This document shows positions 48,001-59,282 of a DNA stretch of 64,000 nucleotides, one piece after another. The stretch spans positions 62,001-126,000 of the forward strand of contig CAMCZZ010000003.1 in assembly GCA_945888375.1 (NCBI GenBank), read 5' to 3'. Under the pieces are notes generated by a model, which was given only the letters and a program-made list of their open reading frames with translations, did no database searches and was not told the origin of the DNA. The DNA is from Akkermansia muciniphila. GTDB taxonomy: Bacteria > Verrucomicrobiota > Verrucomicrobiia > Opitutales > Opitutaceae. Each line of letters begins with the position of its first letter. Positions within the stretch are counted from its first letter, which is position 1. Both the position numbers and the translations under genes were made by a program.

Positions 48001-50097
48001 TCACGCCCGTTTGACGTCGCGGATGGGATACTGGGTCACGGTCACGCCCTTGTTGCCGCGCGCGCCGACCGTCAGCTCGCTCAGGTCAAAGACAAACTCC
48101 TTCAACCGCGCCGAGCAGCGACCGCTGAGGTAGATCGTCACCGCCTTGGGCATGCTCTCGGGGTTCTTCGTCTCGTCGAGGAAGACCAGTTTGCTGCCCT
48201 CGCTGGCGGCCAGGTTGTAAATCTTTTCTCGGGTCATGCCGCCGAGTTGGAAGCGTTTGGCGAAGGCCTTGCCGCTCTCCTTGTCCTGGTAAATCAAGGT
48301 GTAGTAGCGGTCGTCGCCGTCCTTCGGCACGACGTGGAGATGGACCAGGTCCTTGCCGATGAACACCTTGTCCGCGACCTTGACCAGTTTGCAGGTGGCG
48401 TCGGGCATGAAGCCGACCACGTCGTCCAGCGGGGTGCAGTCCTGCACGAACTCGAAGTCGTCCTTGTTGCGCACGTTCAGCGCGATGAAGCCCTCGGCGC
48501 GCTGCACGTAGAGCTTCTGGTTGGCGGTGACGACGGACGCCGCGCTGATCTGCTCGATCTCGTCGGACGTGGTGCGGCGCTTCACGCCCTTGCCGAACTT
48601 TTCCTGGAGGCGCTCGAACCAGGCGATGGTGGTGTCGGTGAGGTGGGCGAGGTCGTGCTTCACCGTCTTCATCTCCTTTTCGAGGGCGAGGATGGCCTCG
48701 TCGGCCTTGAAACGGTTGTAGGCGGAGATGCGCTTGATGCGGATCTCGGTGAGGCGTGCGACGTCGTCGTCCGTCACCTCGCGGCGGAGCTTTTTCACGT
48801 GGGGCTTCAGGCCCTCGCGGATCTCGGCCAGCACGGCCTCCCAGGTCTTCGCGCCCTCGATGCGGCGGTAGATCCGCTCCTCGATGAAAATACGCTCCAG
48901 CGAGTCGGCATGCCACTGGTCGTCGAGCTCGCCGAGGCGGATCTCCAGCTCGCGGCCGATCAGCAGGCGGGCGCGGTCAACTGAACGTCTCAGGATCTCG
49001 GATACGCCCATGAAGGAGGGCTTGTCGTCGATGATCACGCAAGCGGCGGGCGAGAGGGTGAGCTCGCAGTCGGTGAAGACGTAGAGCTGGTCGATGAATT
49101 TTTCCGGTTCGGCGGTCGAGCTGAGCTCGATCAGGATCTCGACCGATTCGGAGGTCATGTCCTCAATGCGCTTCACCTTCAGCTTGCCCTTGGCGATCGC
49201 GCCCTCGATCGAGGCCTTCAGCGACTCGGTGGTGGCGCCGTAGGGCAGCTCGGTGATGGCGAACTGGGTGCGCGAGCGCTGTTCGACCTTGGCGCGGACC
49301 TTCACCTTGGCCCCGCGTTCGCCGTCGTGGTAGGCGGAGAAATCGGCGATGCCGCCCGACGGGAAATCCGGCCGGATGCGGAACGTTTTACCCTGGAGGT
49401 GGTTGATCGCGGCGCGGCAGAGGTCGTTGAAATTGTGCGGTAGTATCTTGGTGGTCAGGCCCACCGCGATGCCCTCGCAGCCCTCAAGCAGGGTGATGGG
49501 GAACTTCGCCGGCAGGGCGACGGGCTCCAGGTTGCGGCCGTCGTAGGACTTTTGCCAGTTCGTGGTCTTCGGGTTGAACATCACCTCGCGGGCGAAGACG
49601 GTCAGGCGGCACTCGATGTAGCGGGGCGCGGCCGCATCGTCGCCGGTGAGGGTGTTGCCGTAGTTGCCCTGGGGCTCGATCAGCCAGCCGCGCTGGCCCA
49701 TGCCGACGAGCGCGGCGCCGATGGAGGCGTCACCGTGCGGGTGGTAGGCCATGGTGGCTCCGACGATGTTGGCGACCTTGTGGAAGCGGCCGTCGTCCTT
49801 TTCCCAGAGGGTATGGAGGATGCGGCGCTGGACGGGCTTAAGGCCGTCGTCGAGGTGGGGGACGGCGCGGTCGAGGATGACGTAGCTGGCGTATTCGAGG
49901 AACCAGTTGCGGTAGGAGTGGGCGAGCGGGGCGTTGTCGTTGTTTTGCGGGGCGACCGGCAGCGCGATCTCGGCGGAGGGAGGGTGGGCGGCTTCGGGTT
50001 CGGCCAAGACCGGTAGGGGAACGGAATCGGCGGGCCCACCGGGACCGGAGAGCGGGAGTTCAGGCTGGTCGTCGGATGGTGTTTTGCCTTTGGGCAT
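48001..50097 (-). CDS. parC: DNA topoisomerase IV subunit A (ParC-like)
   Basis: A 698-residue type IIA topoisomerase subunit with the catalytic Tyr in APRYIECRLTVFARE and DGLKPVQRRILHTLWEKDDG. It resembles the shorter ParC-like proteins of Bacteroidetes, Chlamydiae and Verrucomicrobia and has no GyrA box, so decatenation is likely. A Pro/Ala-rich extension of about 55 residues precedes the core. parE is not in the window. It lies 2.1 kb from gyrA, on the other strand. Confidence 0.9.
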   Translation of the reverse strand: MPKGKTPSDDQPELPLSGPGGPADSVPLPVLAEPEAAHPPSAEIALPVAPQNNDNAPLAHSYRNWFLEYASYVILDRAVPHLDDGLKPVQRRILHTLWEKDDGRFHKVANIVGATMAYHPHGDASIGAALVGMGQRGWLIEPQGNYGNTLTGDDAAAPRYIECRLTVFAREVMFNPKTTNWQKSYDGRNLEPVALPAKFPITLLEGCEGIAVGLTTKILPHNFNDLCRAAINHLQGKTFRIRPDFPSGGIADFSAYHDGERGAKVKVRAKVEQRSRTQFAITELPYGATTESLKASIEGAIAKGKLKVKRIEDMTSESVEILIELSSTAEPEKFIDQLYVFTDCELTLSPAACVIIDDKPSFMGVSEILRRSVDRARLLIGRELEIRLGELDDQWHADSLERIFIEERIYRRIEGAKTWEAVLAEIREGLKPHVKKLRREVTDDDVARLTEIRIKRISAYNRFKADEAILALEKEMKTVKHDLAHLTDTTIAWFERLQEKFGKGVKRRTTSDEIEQISAASVVTANQKLYVQRAEGFIALNVRNKDDFEFVQDCTPLDDVVGFMPDATCKLVKVADKVFIGKDLVHLHVVPKDGDDRYYTLIYQDKESGKAFAKRFQLGGMTREKIYNLAASEGSKLVFLDETKNPESMPKAVTIYLSGRCSARLKEFVFDLSELTVGARGNKGVTVTQYPIRDVKRA

Positions 50098-50217
50098 CGC
50101 TGGAAAGAAAAGGGGGAGGGTCGGCGGAGGTGCCGGTTAGCAGGCCGAAAGTCACAAAGGGGCATCAATCGTCAACGCCGCGCATGCCTCTCGGGGTCCT
50201 GATGGACCGAAACCTGA

Positions 50218-51132
50218 TCAAAACAGCTCCGCCAAAGTGCCCAAGTAGGCGTCAACCCAGCGGTCCGCCCCGAGAAAATAAATCGCACCCGCCACCGCCA
50301 GCATGGGCCCGAAAGGCACCTGCACGCCCAGGGCCAATTCCTCCGCCGCTACACCTTCGGAGCTCTCCGCCCGGGGCGCGATCGGAGCTTTTTGGCCCGA
50401 GATACGTTGCCAAAGCCAGGCCACCGCGACCCACAAAGTGCCGACGATGGCCCCGCCAAAGACGCTGAAAACCGCCCCCTGCCAGCCGCAAAAGGCCCCG
50501 ATCGCACCGACAAATTTCACGTCGCCAAACCCCATGGCCTCCTTGCGCAGCACCGCCTCCGCCACCAGTGCGATCCAAAGCACGAGACCCGAGCCGATTA
50601 ACAAGCCCACCAGCCCGACGCCACCCGCGCGCAAATGCGCCAGCACCGGCGCCTCCGCCTCCACCCCGTGCAACTGCGGCCAGGCCAGCGACACCACCAC
50701 CCCCGCCACTCCCAACCCGATGGTGAACACATCCGGGATGATCATGTGGTCGAGATCGATAAAGGTCGCACACACCAGACACGCCAGAAAGAGCATGCCG
50801 AGGAGCGCCTTCGCGGGCGTAAATTGCACCGCACAGGCCCAGAACAATGCCGCCGTGAGCAACTCAACGAAGGCATAACGAAAGGAATAGGCCCGGCCGC
50901 AGCAACGCGCCTTGCCCCGCAGAATGAACCACGAAAAGACCGGAATGTTGTCGAACCACGCAATGGGCCGCCCGCAACCACATTGCGAGCCGGGCGTGAT
51001 GATGGATTTATCCAGCGGCATCCGGTAGATCACCACGTTCAAAAAACTGCCCACGATGGCACCGAAAAGCGCCGCGCAGAGCGGGAAAAACCAGGGGAAA
51101 TCAGTGGCGAAGGCGGCGAAGTCGTAGTTCAT
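50218..51132 (-). CDS. pilD: Type IV prepilin peptidase / N-methyltransferase
   Basis: A 304-residue A24 aspartyl protease that cleaves type IV pilin or pseudopilin leaders and methylates the new N-terminus. Both catalytic Asp are seen, in FIDLDHMIIPD and GFGDVKFVGAIGAF. Multiple transmembrane helices. The zinc knuckles of the N-terminal methylase domain are unusual: QCGCGRPI and ARCCGRAYS (CxC and CC) instead of two CxxC pairs. No other pilus genes are in the window. Confidence 0.92.
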   Translation of the reverse strand: MNYDFAAFATDFPWFFPLCAALFGAIVGSFLNVVIYRMPLDKSIITPGSQCGCGRPIAWFDNIPVFSWFILRGKARCCGRAYSFRYAFVELLTAALFWACAVQFTPAKALLGMLFLACLVCATFIDLDHMIIPDVFTIGLGVAGVVVSLAWPQLHGVEAEAPVLAHLRAGGVGLVGLLIGSGLVLWIALVAEAVLRKEAMGFGDVKFVGAIGAFCGWQGAVFSVFGGAIVGTLWVAVAWLWQRISGQKAPIAPRAESSEGVAAEELALGVQVPFGPMLAVAGAIYFLGADRWVDAYLGTLAELF

Positions 51133-51727
51133 GCGGATTCAGGTCGGGCGGACGCGAAGACCCACCCACTCGCGCACAAGCCCGCGCAAAAGACGAGCCA
51201 GACCACACGCCAAACCCGAGGCCTGTATGTTACGCGGATATTAAAACCATATTACATTGTTAATTAGGGTTTAACCCGAAAACCGGGATTGGATTCAATG
51301 AGCTATCGAAAGTTCGCAGAGCAGATATCGATGCGCGAAATCCGAGGTGAACCAGAAGGTGCCTCGAGGCGGTTTCGCAATTCACCAGCTGCCCGCGAGA
51401 TTCCGGCGCATCCCGGAGAGGAATCGCGGTTTTCGGATTTTAAATCCGTTTATCCTCTTGTTTTTCAAGGGCTCCACCTTGGCCTCCGCCACAGGTTTAG
51501 CCGCAGGCGAGTCGCCTGACTGCACCGCTGCGAGCAAAGCGGCTCCGTAGGGGATGCTTCGCTTTAAAACCGGAGCGAGCAAAGGCCGTCTCGTTTTGGG
51601 CCTTACTGGCTCACCCCAGGCCCACCGGCGGGCCAGTTCGCCCTGCACCGCGCCACGCGACCCCGCCTACCCCCTCTCAGGCAGCCGAAAACCACACTGG
51701 CCCGCCGTCTGCGAAGAGGGACTGACC
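51133..51727. other. Intergenic region between prepilin peptidase and clpB
   Basis: This 595-bp divergent region holds no convincing gene. It contains a perfect inverted repeat CGGATTT-T-AAATCCG (51434-51448), a direct repeat GCGAGCAAAG at 51530 and 51575 enclosing GGCTCCG...CGGAGC arms, and an AT-rich patch near 51240-51265 that may promote the prepilin peptidase gene. No CIRCE (TTAGCACTC) element is seen ahead of clpB. Confidence 0.5.
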
Positions 51728-54310
<2,583 letters not shown>

Positions 54311-54317
54311 CCTCCAC

Positions 54318-54351
54318 AAAGAAGCCGTCCCCGGGCGGGGACGGCTTCTTT
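54318..54351. terminator. Terminator between clpB and the TonB operon
   Basis: A 15-bp stem AAAGAAGCCGTCCCC / GGGGACGGCTTCTTT with GGGC loop (54318-54351) lies between converging genes and can act on both strands. Confidence 0.85.
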
Positions 54352-54381
54352 ATAAAACCGAATGGCAGGCCGTGCCGTCCG

Positions 54382-54897
54382 TTACGGGGTGGCGGCGAGG
54401 GGGGCGAGAGTGGTGCCGTTTTTGCGGGCGATCATCTCGACCAGGCGCTGGATTTCCAGTTCGGTCGCGCGCTTCGCAATGCGGGCCTTTTCGACCTCCA
54501 GATCGAAGTCCAAACCGGCCTGGATCGCCTTATCCTTTTCCTCGCGCAGGCTCTTCAGCTTGGCTTCGAGAGCCTTTACTTCGGCGGCGTTTTTCTCGGC
54601 TTGGGAGCTGTAGGTCGCGGTATCGTCAGCGATGGCCTTGGACTGGGCTTCCCACTTGGCGCGTTTTTCGTCCTCTTTTTTCTTCTCCTCGGCGACGCGC
54701 TCGGCCGTGCGACGATCGGCATCATCGCGGGCCTGTTTTTCGGCCTCGGCTTTTTGAGCTGCGGCCTCGGCGGCAGCCTTGGCGGCTTCAGCCTGCGCTT
54801 GGACGGCGGCGGCGGCGGCCTCCTTCTGGTGGGTTAAATAGAACCCGCTGAAGGTCAGGGTAAGCACCAAGGGGATGATCAGATAGAGCTTGTTCAT
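54382..54897 (-). CDS. Membrane-anchored coiled-coil protein (TonB operon, paralogue B)
   Basis: A 171-residue protein: an N-terminal transmembrane helix (LYLIIPLVLTLTFSGFYLTH) and a long Ala/Glu/Lys-rich coiled coil facing the periplasm. It resembles the preceding gene's product in length, in the MNK start and SGFY motif, and in composition, so the two are probably tandem duplicates. No family name recognised. It is the last gene of the exbB-exbD-exbD-tonB-TPR operon. Confidence 0.8.
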   Translation of the reverse strand: MNKLYLIIPLVLTLTFSGFYLTHQKEAAAAAVQAQAEAAKAAAEAAAQKAEAEKQARDDADRRTAERVAEEKKKEDEKRAKWEAQSKAIADDTATYSSQAEKNAAEVKALEAKLKSLREEKDKAIQAGLDFDLEVEKARIAKRATELEIQRLVEMIARKNGTTLAPLAATP

Positions 54898-54907
54898 GGG
54901 CGGGTCC

Positions 54908-55420
54908 TTATTTTGCAGCGGGAGCCGGTGCGGGCGGCGGGGTGTTCAACTTGACGAGCAGGGCTTGCAAGGCCTGGACGTTGGCCTGGGCCTTGGTCAC
55001 GAAGGCTTCCTGAAAAGCTTTTTCGGCGGCGGCTTCTTGGCGGGAGGCCCCCAGCTTGGCGAGGGCGACTTGTTCTACCTCGACGTCTTTTTTGAGTTTT
55101 TCGAGCTGACGGGAGAGTTTCTCCTGCTCGCGGAAGGCCTTGTCGCGGACATCGATGGCCGCCTGGCGGGCCTCCTTATCAAGTTTTTCTTGGGCCTCTC
55201 TGGCGGCCTTGTCTTTTTTGCGTTGTTCGGCAGCGGCGATCGCATCGGCCATGGCGGCTTTGCGGGCGGCTTGCTCGGCGTCGAGTTTCGCTTGGCGCTC
55301 GGCTTCGACCTTGGCGGTGCGGGCAGCTTCGCGGGCCTTCAGGCCGTTGTGGTGCACGGTGTAAAAACCGGAGAACACCACCAGCAGAAGCAGGGGCGCG
55401 ATGAAGTAGGCTTTGTTCAT
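54908..55420 (-). CDS. Membrane-anchored coiled-coil protein (TonB operon, paralogue A)
   Basis: A 170-residue protein starting MNKAYFIAPLLLLVVFSGFY, then a coiled coil rich in Ala, Lys and Glu and a short Pro/Ala tail. It lies 10 bp before paralogue B and 20 bp after the TPR gene. Function unknown; probably an inner-membrane protein with a periplasmic rod that works with the TonB complex. Confidence 0.8.
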   Translation of the reverse strand: MNKAYFIAPLLLLVVFSGFYTVHHNGLKAREAARTAKVEAERQAKLDAEQAARKAAMADAIAAAEQRKKDKAAREAQEKLDKEARQAAIDVRDKAFREQEKLSRQLEKLKKDVEVEQVALAKLGASRQEAAAEKAFQEAFVTKAQANVQALQALLVKLNTPPPAPAPAAK

Positions 55421-55440
55421 GGTTCGGGTCCTGAAAAAAA

Positions 55441-56763
55441 TTAGGCGCGAGCGCGGATGGCCTCGGCGATGGCGTTGGCGAGAGGATCGAGAGTTGCGGC
55501 TGGCACTTCCCCACTGGCCCGCGCCTTCTCGACCCAGGCCTTGGCGTCGTCATAGCGCTGCAGTTCGTAGGCGAGGTAGGCGAGGTAGACCTGGGCTTGG
55601 CCGGGCTTATCCAAACCCTTGGTCAGAGCTTCTTGGGCCCGAGTGTAAGCCTCGGGTAACTTGCCCGTGTTGTAAAGGAACTGGGCAAGGGAAAATTCAA
55701 GGGAGGCGTCTTGGGGGAAACGGCTGCTGGCGCGCTGCATGGCGTCGAGCGCTTTTTCGTCCTGGCTGGTCTGCTGGTAGGCCGAGGTCAAAAGTTCCCA
55801 ATTGCGCTTTTGGTTCTCAATGGAGCCATCGGCCAAACCCTTTTCAAGCAGGGCGGCCGCGCGGCTGAATTGCTGGATATTAAAGAGGATCGCGACGCGG
55901 GTATAGTTATCCTTTGGAGCAGTGAGAAAACCGAGGGCTTGGGCGCGCTCAAGCACGAGCAGGGCGCGGAGATTTTGGCGGCGGCTTTCCTCGGGGTCTT
56001 TGCTATCGGCGGCGGCGGCGAGGTAGAGCGATTGCAACTGGGACCAAGTGGTGGCACTCTTCGAGTCGCGCAGGGCGAGCGCTTCGAGTTGCTCCGCAGC
56101 GAGGGCATTTTCGCTCAGCTGGAGATGACAGGCGACCAGCAGCAGAACGAGTTGATTGGTCGGGTTGAGCGAAAGGAGCAGGCCTTCGCGAGCGTGGCCG
56201 ATGGCCTCGCGCAGACGGGGCTCATCGGGTTTGGAAGGATCGATGGAGCCGAGTTGGTAGTTCAGGGACGCGGCGAAGAGACGAGAATCCGCGGTTGGCT
56301 TGGGAGTTTTGGCCAGCCAGCGAGTCATCAGATCAAGGGCGGTGAGGTAGCCGGCCTTTTGTGCGGCGGCGTCCTTCAACTCGGCGGCCTTTTGGTAATG
56401 GAGCTGGGCAAGCAGGTTCATCTGCTCGAGCTCGGCGGCGGCGTCGTAGAAATTGGAATTGGTCTGCCCGAGACGCAGCGAAGTTTCAAGAGGCGCGATG
56501 GCGTCGGTGAGCTTGCCCTGGGTGAGAAGGATCTGGGCTTTGATCTGGGAAAGGACGTAGGTGTCGAAAGACGCCGGCTCGGCCTTGGCCAAGAGGGTAT
56601 CGATGAGGAGCAATCCCTTGGGATAGTCCTTGGCGTCGATAAACGTCTTGAGCTGGGCCAAGGAGCCGGAAGTCTTTTCCGAAATTTCCTTTTTAGGCAG
56701 ATCGGCCTGAGCGCGAAGCGCAGGCGTAAAGGCGAGGGCGAGGACTAGGAATAGGCGGCGCAT
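55441..56763 (-). CDS. Secreted TPR protein of the TonB operon
   Basis: A 440-residue protein from the ATG at 56763 (a GTG 6 bp upstream would overlap tonB). Signal peptide RRLFLVLALAFTPALRAQ. The rest is helical with TPR-type units (AKDYPKGLLLIDTLLAKAEP, DEKALDAMQRASSRFPQDAS, GKLPEAYTRAQEALTKGLDK). It probably binds a partner in the periplasm. It follows tonB with 2 bp between stop and ATG. Confidence 0.85.
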   Translation of the reverse strand: MRRLFLVLALAFTPALRAQADLPKKEISEKTSGSLAQLKTFIDAKDYPKGLLLIDTLLAKAEPASFDTYVLSQIKAQILLTQGKLTDAIAPLETSLRLGQTNSNFYDAAAELEQMNLLAQLHYQKAAELKDAAAQKAGYLTALDLMTRWLAKTPKPTADSRLFAASLNYQLGSIDPSKPDEPRLREAIGHAREGLLLSLNPTNQLVLLLVACHLQLSENALAAEQLEALALRDSKSATTWSQLQSLYLAAAADSKDPEESRRQNLRALLVLERAQALGFLTAPKDNYTRVAILFNIQQFSRAAALLEKGLADGSIENQKRNWELLTSAYQQTSQDEKALDAMQRASSRFPQDASLEFSLAQFLYNTGKLPEAYTRAQEALTKGLDKPGQAQVYLAYLAYELQRYDDAKAWVEKARASGEVPAATLDPLANAIAEAIRARA

Positions 56764-56765
56764 GG

Positions 56766-57434
56766 TCACTCGGCGTTGAGGCTGAAGGAGAGGGGCTGGG
56801 CGACGCGGGTGTTGACCGCCACGCCACCTTTCTTACCGGGCTTAAATTTCCATTTGAGAACGGCTTGGATGGCAGCTTCCTCAAACCCAGGATTGGAGGA
56901 ACGCACGACGTAGGGATCGCGGACTTCACCCACGGAATCGACGATGAAACCCACCACCACTTCGCCTTTGAGGCCGGAGCGACGCATTTCAAAGGGATAA
57001 ACCGGTTTGATGCGGACCCGGGCTTCCGGTTTGTTATCCAACTGAGCGAGGTCGAAGATGTTGCCCAAACCCTTGCCGGAGGCGACGGCGGGACGGGTGT
57101 TGGTGGGGATGACGATGCTGCCGGAGGGCCGATTTAGTCCGGGGGGCGGGGGAGCCTGGATCTGTTGCACGAATGGCGAGTCAATGACCGCAGACGGCAT
57201 ATCGTTCTGCATTGGAGGGGCCAAGTCGGCGACCTCGGAAGGCTGGTCGGAAGTCGCATCCTCGACCACCTCGGGTTCCTCAGGCTCGGGGGGAGGCGGC
57301 AGGTCCAGCGCGATGGTTGGCGTTTCCTCCACCACCACGACGGCTTCCTTCTTTTTAAAGAGAAGACCGCTGGCCGCGGCTCCACCGTGGACGAGAATTG
57401 ATACGATCAGGGCAATGATCAGGTCGCGGCTCAT
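56766..57434 (-). CDS. tonB: TonB family energy-transducing protein
   Basis: A 222-residue TonB with an N-terminal transmembrane helix (LIIALIVSILVHGGAAASGL), a Pro/Glu-rich spacer (LPPPPEPEEPEVVED) and a C-terminal TonB fold (VYPFEMRRSGLKGEVVVGFI...AIQAVLKWKFKPGKKGG). It couples the ExbB/ExbD proton channel to outer-membrane transporters. It lies 5 bp after the second exbD. No TonB-dependent receptor is in the window. Confidence 0.93.
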   Translation of the reverse strand: MSRDLIIALIVSILVHGGAAASGLLFKKKEAVVVVEETPTIALDLPPPPEPEEPEVVEDATSDQPSEVADLAPPMQNDMPSAVIDSPFVQQIQAPPPPGLNRPSGSIVIPTNTRPAVASGKGLGNIFDLAQLDNKPEARVRIKPVYPFEMRRSGLKGEVVVGFIVDSVGEVRDPYVVRSSNPGFEEAAIQAVLKWKFKPGKKGGVAVNTRVAQPLSFSLNAE

Positions 57435-57439
57435 GTGGT

Positions 57440-57877
57440 TCAGCGGCCGGAGGCCCGGTAAGCGGTCTCGATAGTGACAGTGGCGATGCCGGAGAGGCGG
57501 ACCTCATCGAGCACCTTGATGACGTTGCCGTAGCGGGCCCGGTCGTCGCCGGAGACCAATACGCGAGGCAAAGGAGTGTTGGCCTTGTAGTTAGCCAAGC
57601 GCGGAGCGATTTCCGAAAGGGAGATGGGCTCCTTGTTCCAGAAGGCGGCGTCGCCGTCGGATACTTGGATCACCACAGAGGTGTCTTCCTGATCTTTCGG
57701 GGCAGAGGCGGAGGCCTGGGGAAGATTCACCGGCACCGACTGGATCTTGTTCAGAGACAGGGTGAAGAGAACGAAGGTAGCCAGCAGGAAGAAGATAACA
57801 TCGATCAGGGGAATGATCTCGATGCGCGCCTTCTTGGCCGGGGCAAGCTGGATGGGACTGCCGAAGATGGAGGACAT
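57440..57877 (-). CDS. exbD: ExbD/TolR-like biopolymer transport protein (second copy)
   Basis: A 145-residue ExbD with one transmembrane helix carrying the conserved Asp in IIPLIDVIFFLLATFVLFTL. Its first 60 residues are almost identical to the preceding exbD, while the periplasmic halves differ, indicating duplication with divergence. Two ExbD types may form a mixed stator. Confidence 0.93.
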   Translation of the reverse strand: MSSIFGSPIQLAPAKKARIEIIPLIDVIFFLLATFVLFTLSLNKIQSVPVNLPQASASAPKDQEDTSVVIQVSDGDAAFWNKEPISLSEIAPRLANYKANTPLPRVLVSGDDRARYGNVIKVLDEVRLSGIATVTIETAYRASGR

Positions 57878-57880
57878 GGG

Positions 57881-58312
57881 TCAGCTGGCGGGGCGAATGC
57901 GAGTTTCGATCAGGACCTTGGTGATGCCGGCCTTGCGGACCTCATCAACCACGTAGCGCACCTGGGCGAACAGAGCATTTTCGTCACCATTGATCAGGAC
58001 CTTGGGATCCTGCTGGGTTTGTTTGTAAGCTTGGAGCCGGATCAAAAACTGATCGAGCGTGATGGGTTCCTTGTCCCAGCCCAAAGTGCCATCTTCGCGG
58101 ATCGACAAGGTTACGGAAGTGCCCGGATCGCGAGGTTCGCTAGTCTGCGTGGCCGGAAGGGCCACGGAGAACCCGCCGCTCTTATTGAGCGAGAGAGTGA
58201 AGAGCACGAACGTGGCGAGAAGGAAAAAGATCACATCGATCAAGGGAATGATCTCGATGCGCGCCTTTTTCGGTCCGCCGCCGCCGCGATTGCCGCCGCC
58301 TCCGCCTGCCAT
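57881..58312 (-). CDS. exbD: ExbD/TolR-like biopolymer transport protein (first copy)
   Basis: A 143-residue ExbD with a Gly-rich cytoplasmic start (MAGGGGGNRGGGGPKK) and the same membrane segment with its proton-relay Asp as its neighbour. The periplasmic domain starts after SLNKSGGFSVALPATQ. The second exbD follows after 3 bp. It lies 24 bp behind exbB. Confidence 0.93.
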   Translation of the reverse strand: MAGGGGGNRGGGGPKKARIEIIPLIDVIFFLLATFVLFTLSLNKSGGFSVALPATQTSEPRDPGTSVTLSIREDGTLGWDKEPITLDQFLIRLQAYKQTQQDPKVLINGDENALFAQVRYVVDEVRKAGITKVLIETRIRPAS

Positions 58313-58336
58313 GATGGGTGGGTGGGGGGGGTGAAA

Positions 58337-59035
58337 TTAGACCGGGGCCGAGGCGTGTGCCTTGGATGACATCGGGAAGGGGGCGCGCGTGGCGGCCTCT
58401 TTCTTGATATTCAATTCCAGGGCATTGGCAGCATCGGTGATATTGTGACGGGCCTCTTCAACCTTGGCGTTGAGCACGTTGTAGGGAAGAACGCCGAGAA
58501 TTGCGATAAAGAGACCTGCTGCCGTGGCGATGAGCGCCTCGCCCACGCCGCCAGTGATCTTGCCAGCGTTGGCCGCGATGTCGCCATCGCCCAGAGCGCC
58601 GAAGGTGTTCATCATGCCGAGCACCGTGCCGAGAAGGCCGAGGAGGGGGGAGATGGTGATGCAGGTATCGAGCACAGCGATGCCGCGCTGGAAGCGATTC
58701 AACTCTTGGTTGGCGGCGCGGGTAAAGGCATTGGTGAGAGAATGATCACGATGGGTCAGGGCATAGACCAAGACTTTGGCCACGTAGTCTTTGGAAGAGG
58801 AACCGAGGGTAACCGCGCCATTGGCGTCGCCCTTTTCCACCTTCTCCAACATCTGGTCCACCAAGGCAGCCTGCCGGCGGGAAGACTCCGTGAACATAAA
58901 GAGCACGCGCTCAACGACCGCGGTCACCGCGACGAAGGACACCAGAAGGATGGGCCACATGATCCAGCCGCCGTGGACAAACAGCTCCATCGGGGACTGG
59001 CCCATCACAAACGCCAAGGGAAGATTCAGTTGCAT
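58337..59035 (-). CDS. exbB: ExbB/TolQ/MotA proton channel protein
   Basis: A 232-residue three-helix protein: FVHGGWIMWPILLVSFVAVT, then ISPLLGLLGTVLGMMNTFGAL and GGVGEALIATAAGLFIAILG. These are the diagnostic ExbB/TolQ segments. It forms the pentameric channel around ExbD. It is the first gene of the operon; the promoter must lie in 59036-59282. Confidence 0.94.
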   Translation of the reverse strand: MQLNLPLAFVMGQSPMELFVHGGWIMWPILLVSFVAVTAVVERVLFMFTESSRRQAALVDQMLEKVEKGDANGAVTLGSSSKDYVAKVLVYALTHRDHSLTNAFTRAANQELNRFQRGIAVLDTCITISPLLGLLGTVLGMMNTFGALGDGDIAANAGKITGGVGEALIATAAGLFIAILGVLPYNVLNAKVEEARHNITDAANALELNIKKEAATRAPFPMSSKAHASAPV

Positions 59036-59282
59036 AGGTTTAAGTTAGGTAGAGAAAAGGTTGGAGAAAGAGTTCAAACAAGAAAAAGTTACGAGAAACT
59101 CTTAACAGAAAGATGACTAGTTGTGACTTTTAATGCACTTGGCATCAATAAAAACGCTCAGTCACAAGAAGTTCACATACTGGATGTTTCAAAATCTAAA
59201 AGAGAGCAAAAAAGGGAGTTTTTAAGCAGTAAACAAACTGCGGAACCTGAATTTGCGTCAAATTCCGCGGAAAAGTTTAAAA
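59036..59282. promoter_or_regulatory. AT-rich promoter region of the TonB operon
   Basis: This 247-bp AT-rich intergenic region precedes exbB on the minus strand. It contains an 8-bp inverted repeat TTGTGACT (59121-59128) / AGTCACAA (59160-59167), about 85-130 bp upstream of the exbB start, which may bind a regulator. No clear Fur-box-like sequence is seen. Confidence 0.5.

Noticed and set aside
51554-51727. Start of clpB 58 codons upstream
   Set aside because: The added sequence is not ClpB-like and crosses repeated non-coding DNA; the ATG at 51728 has a good GAGGG site.
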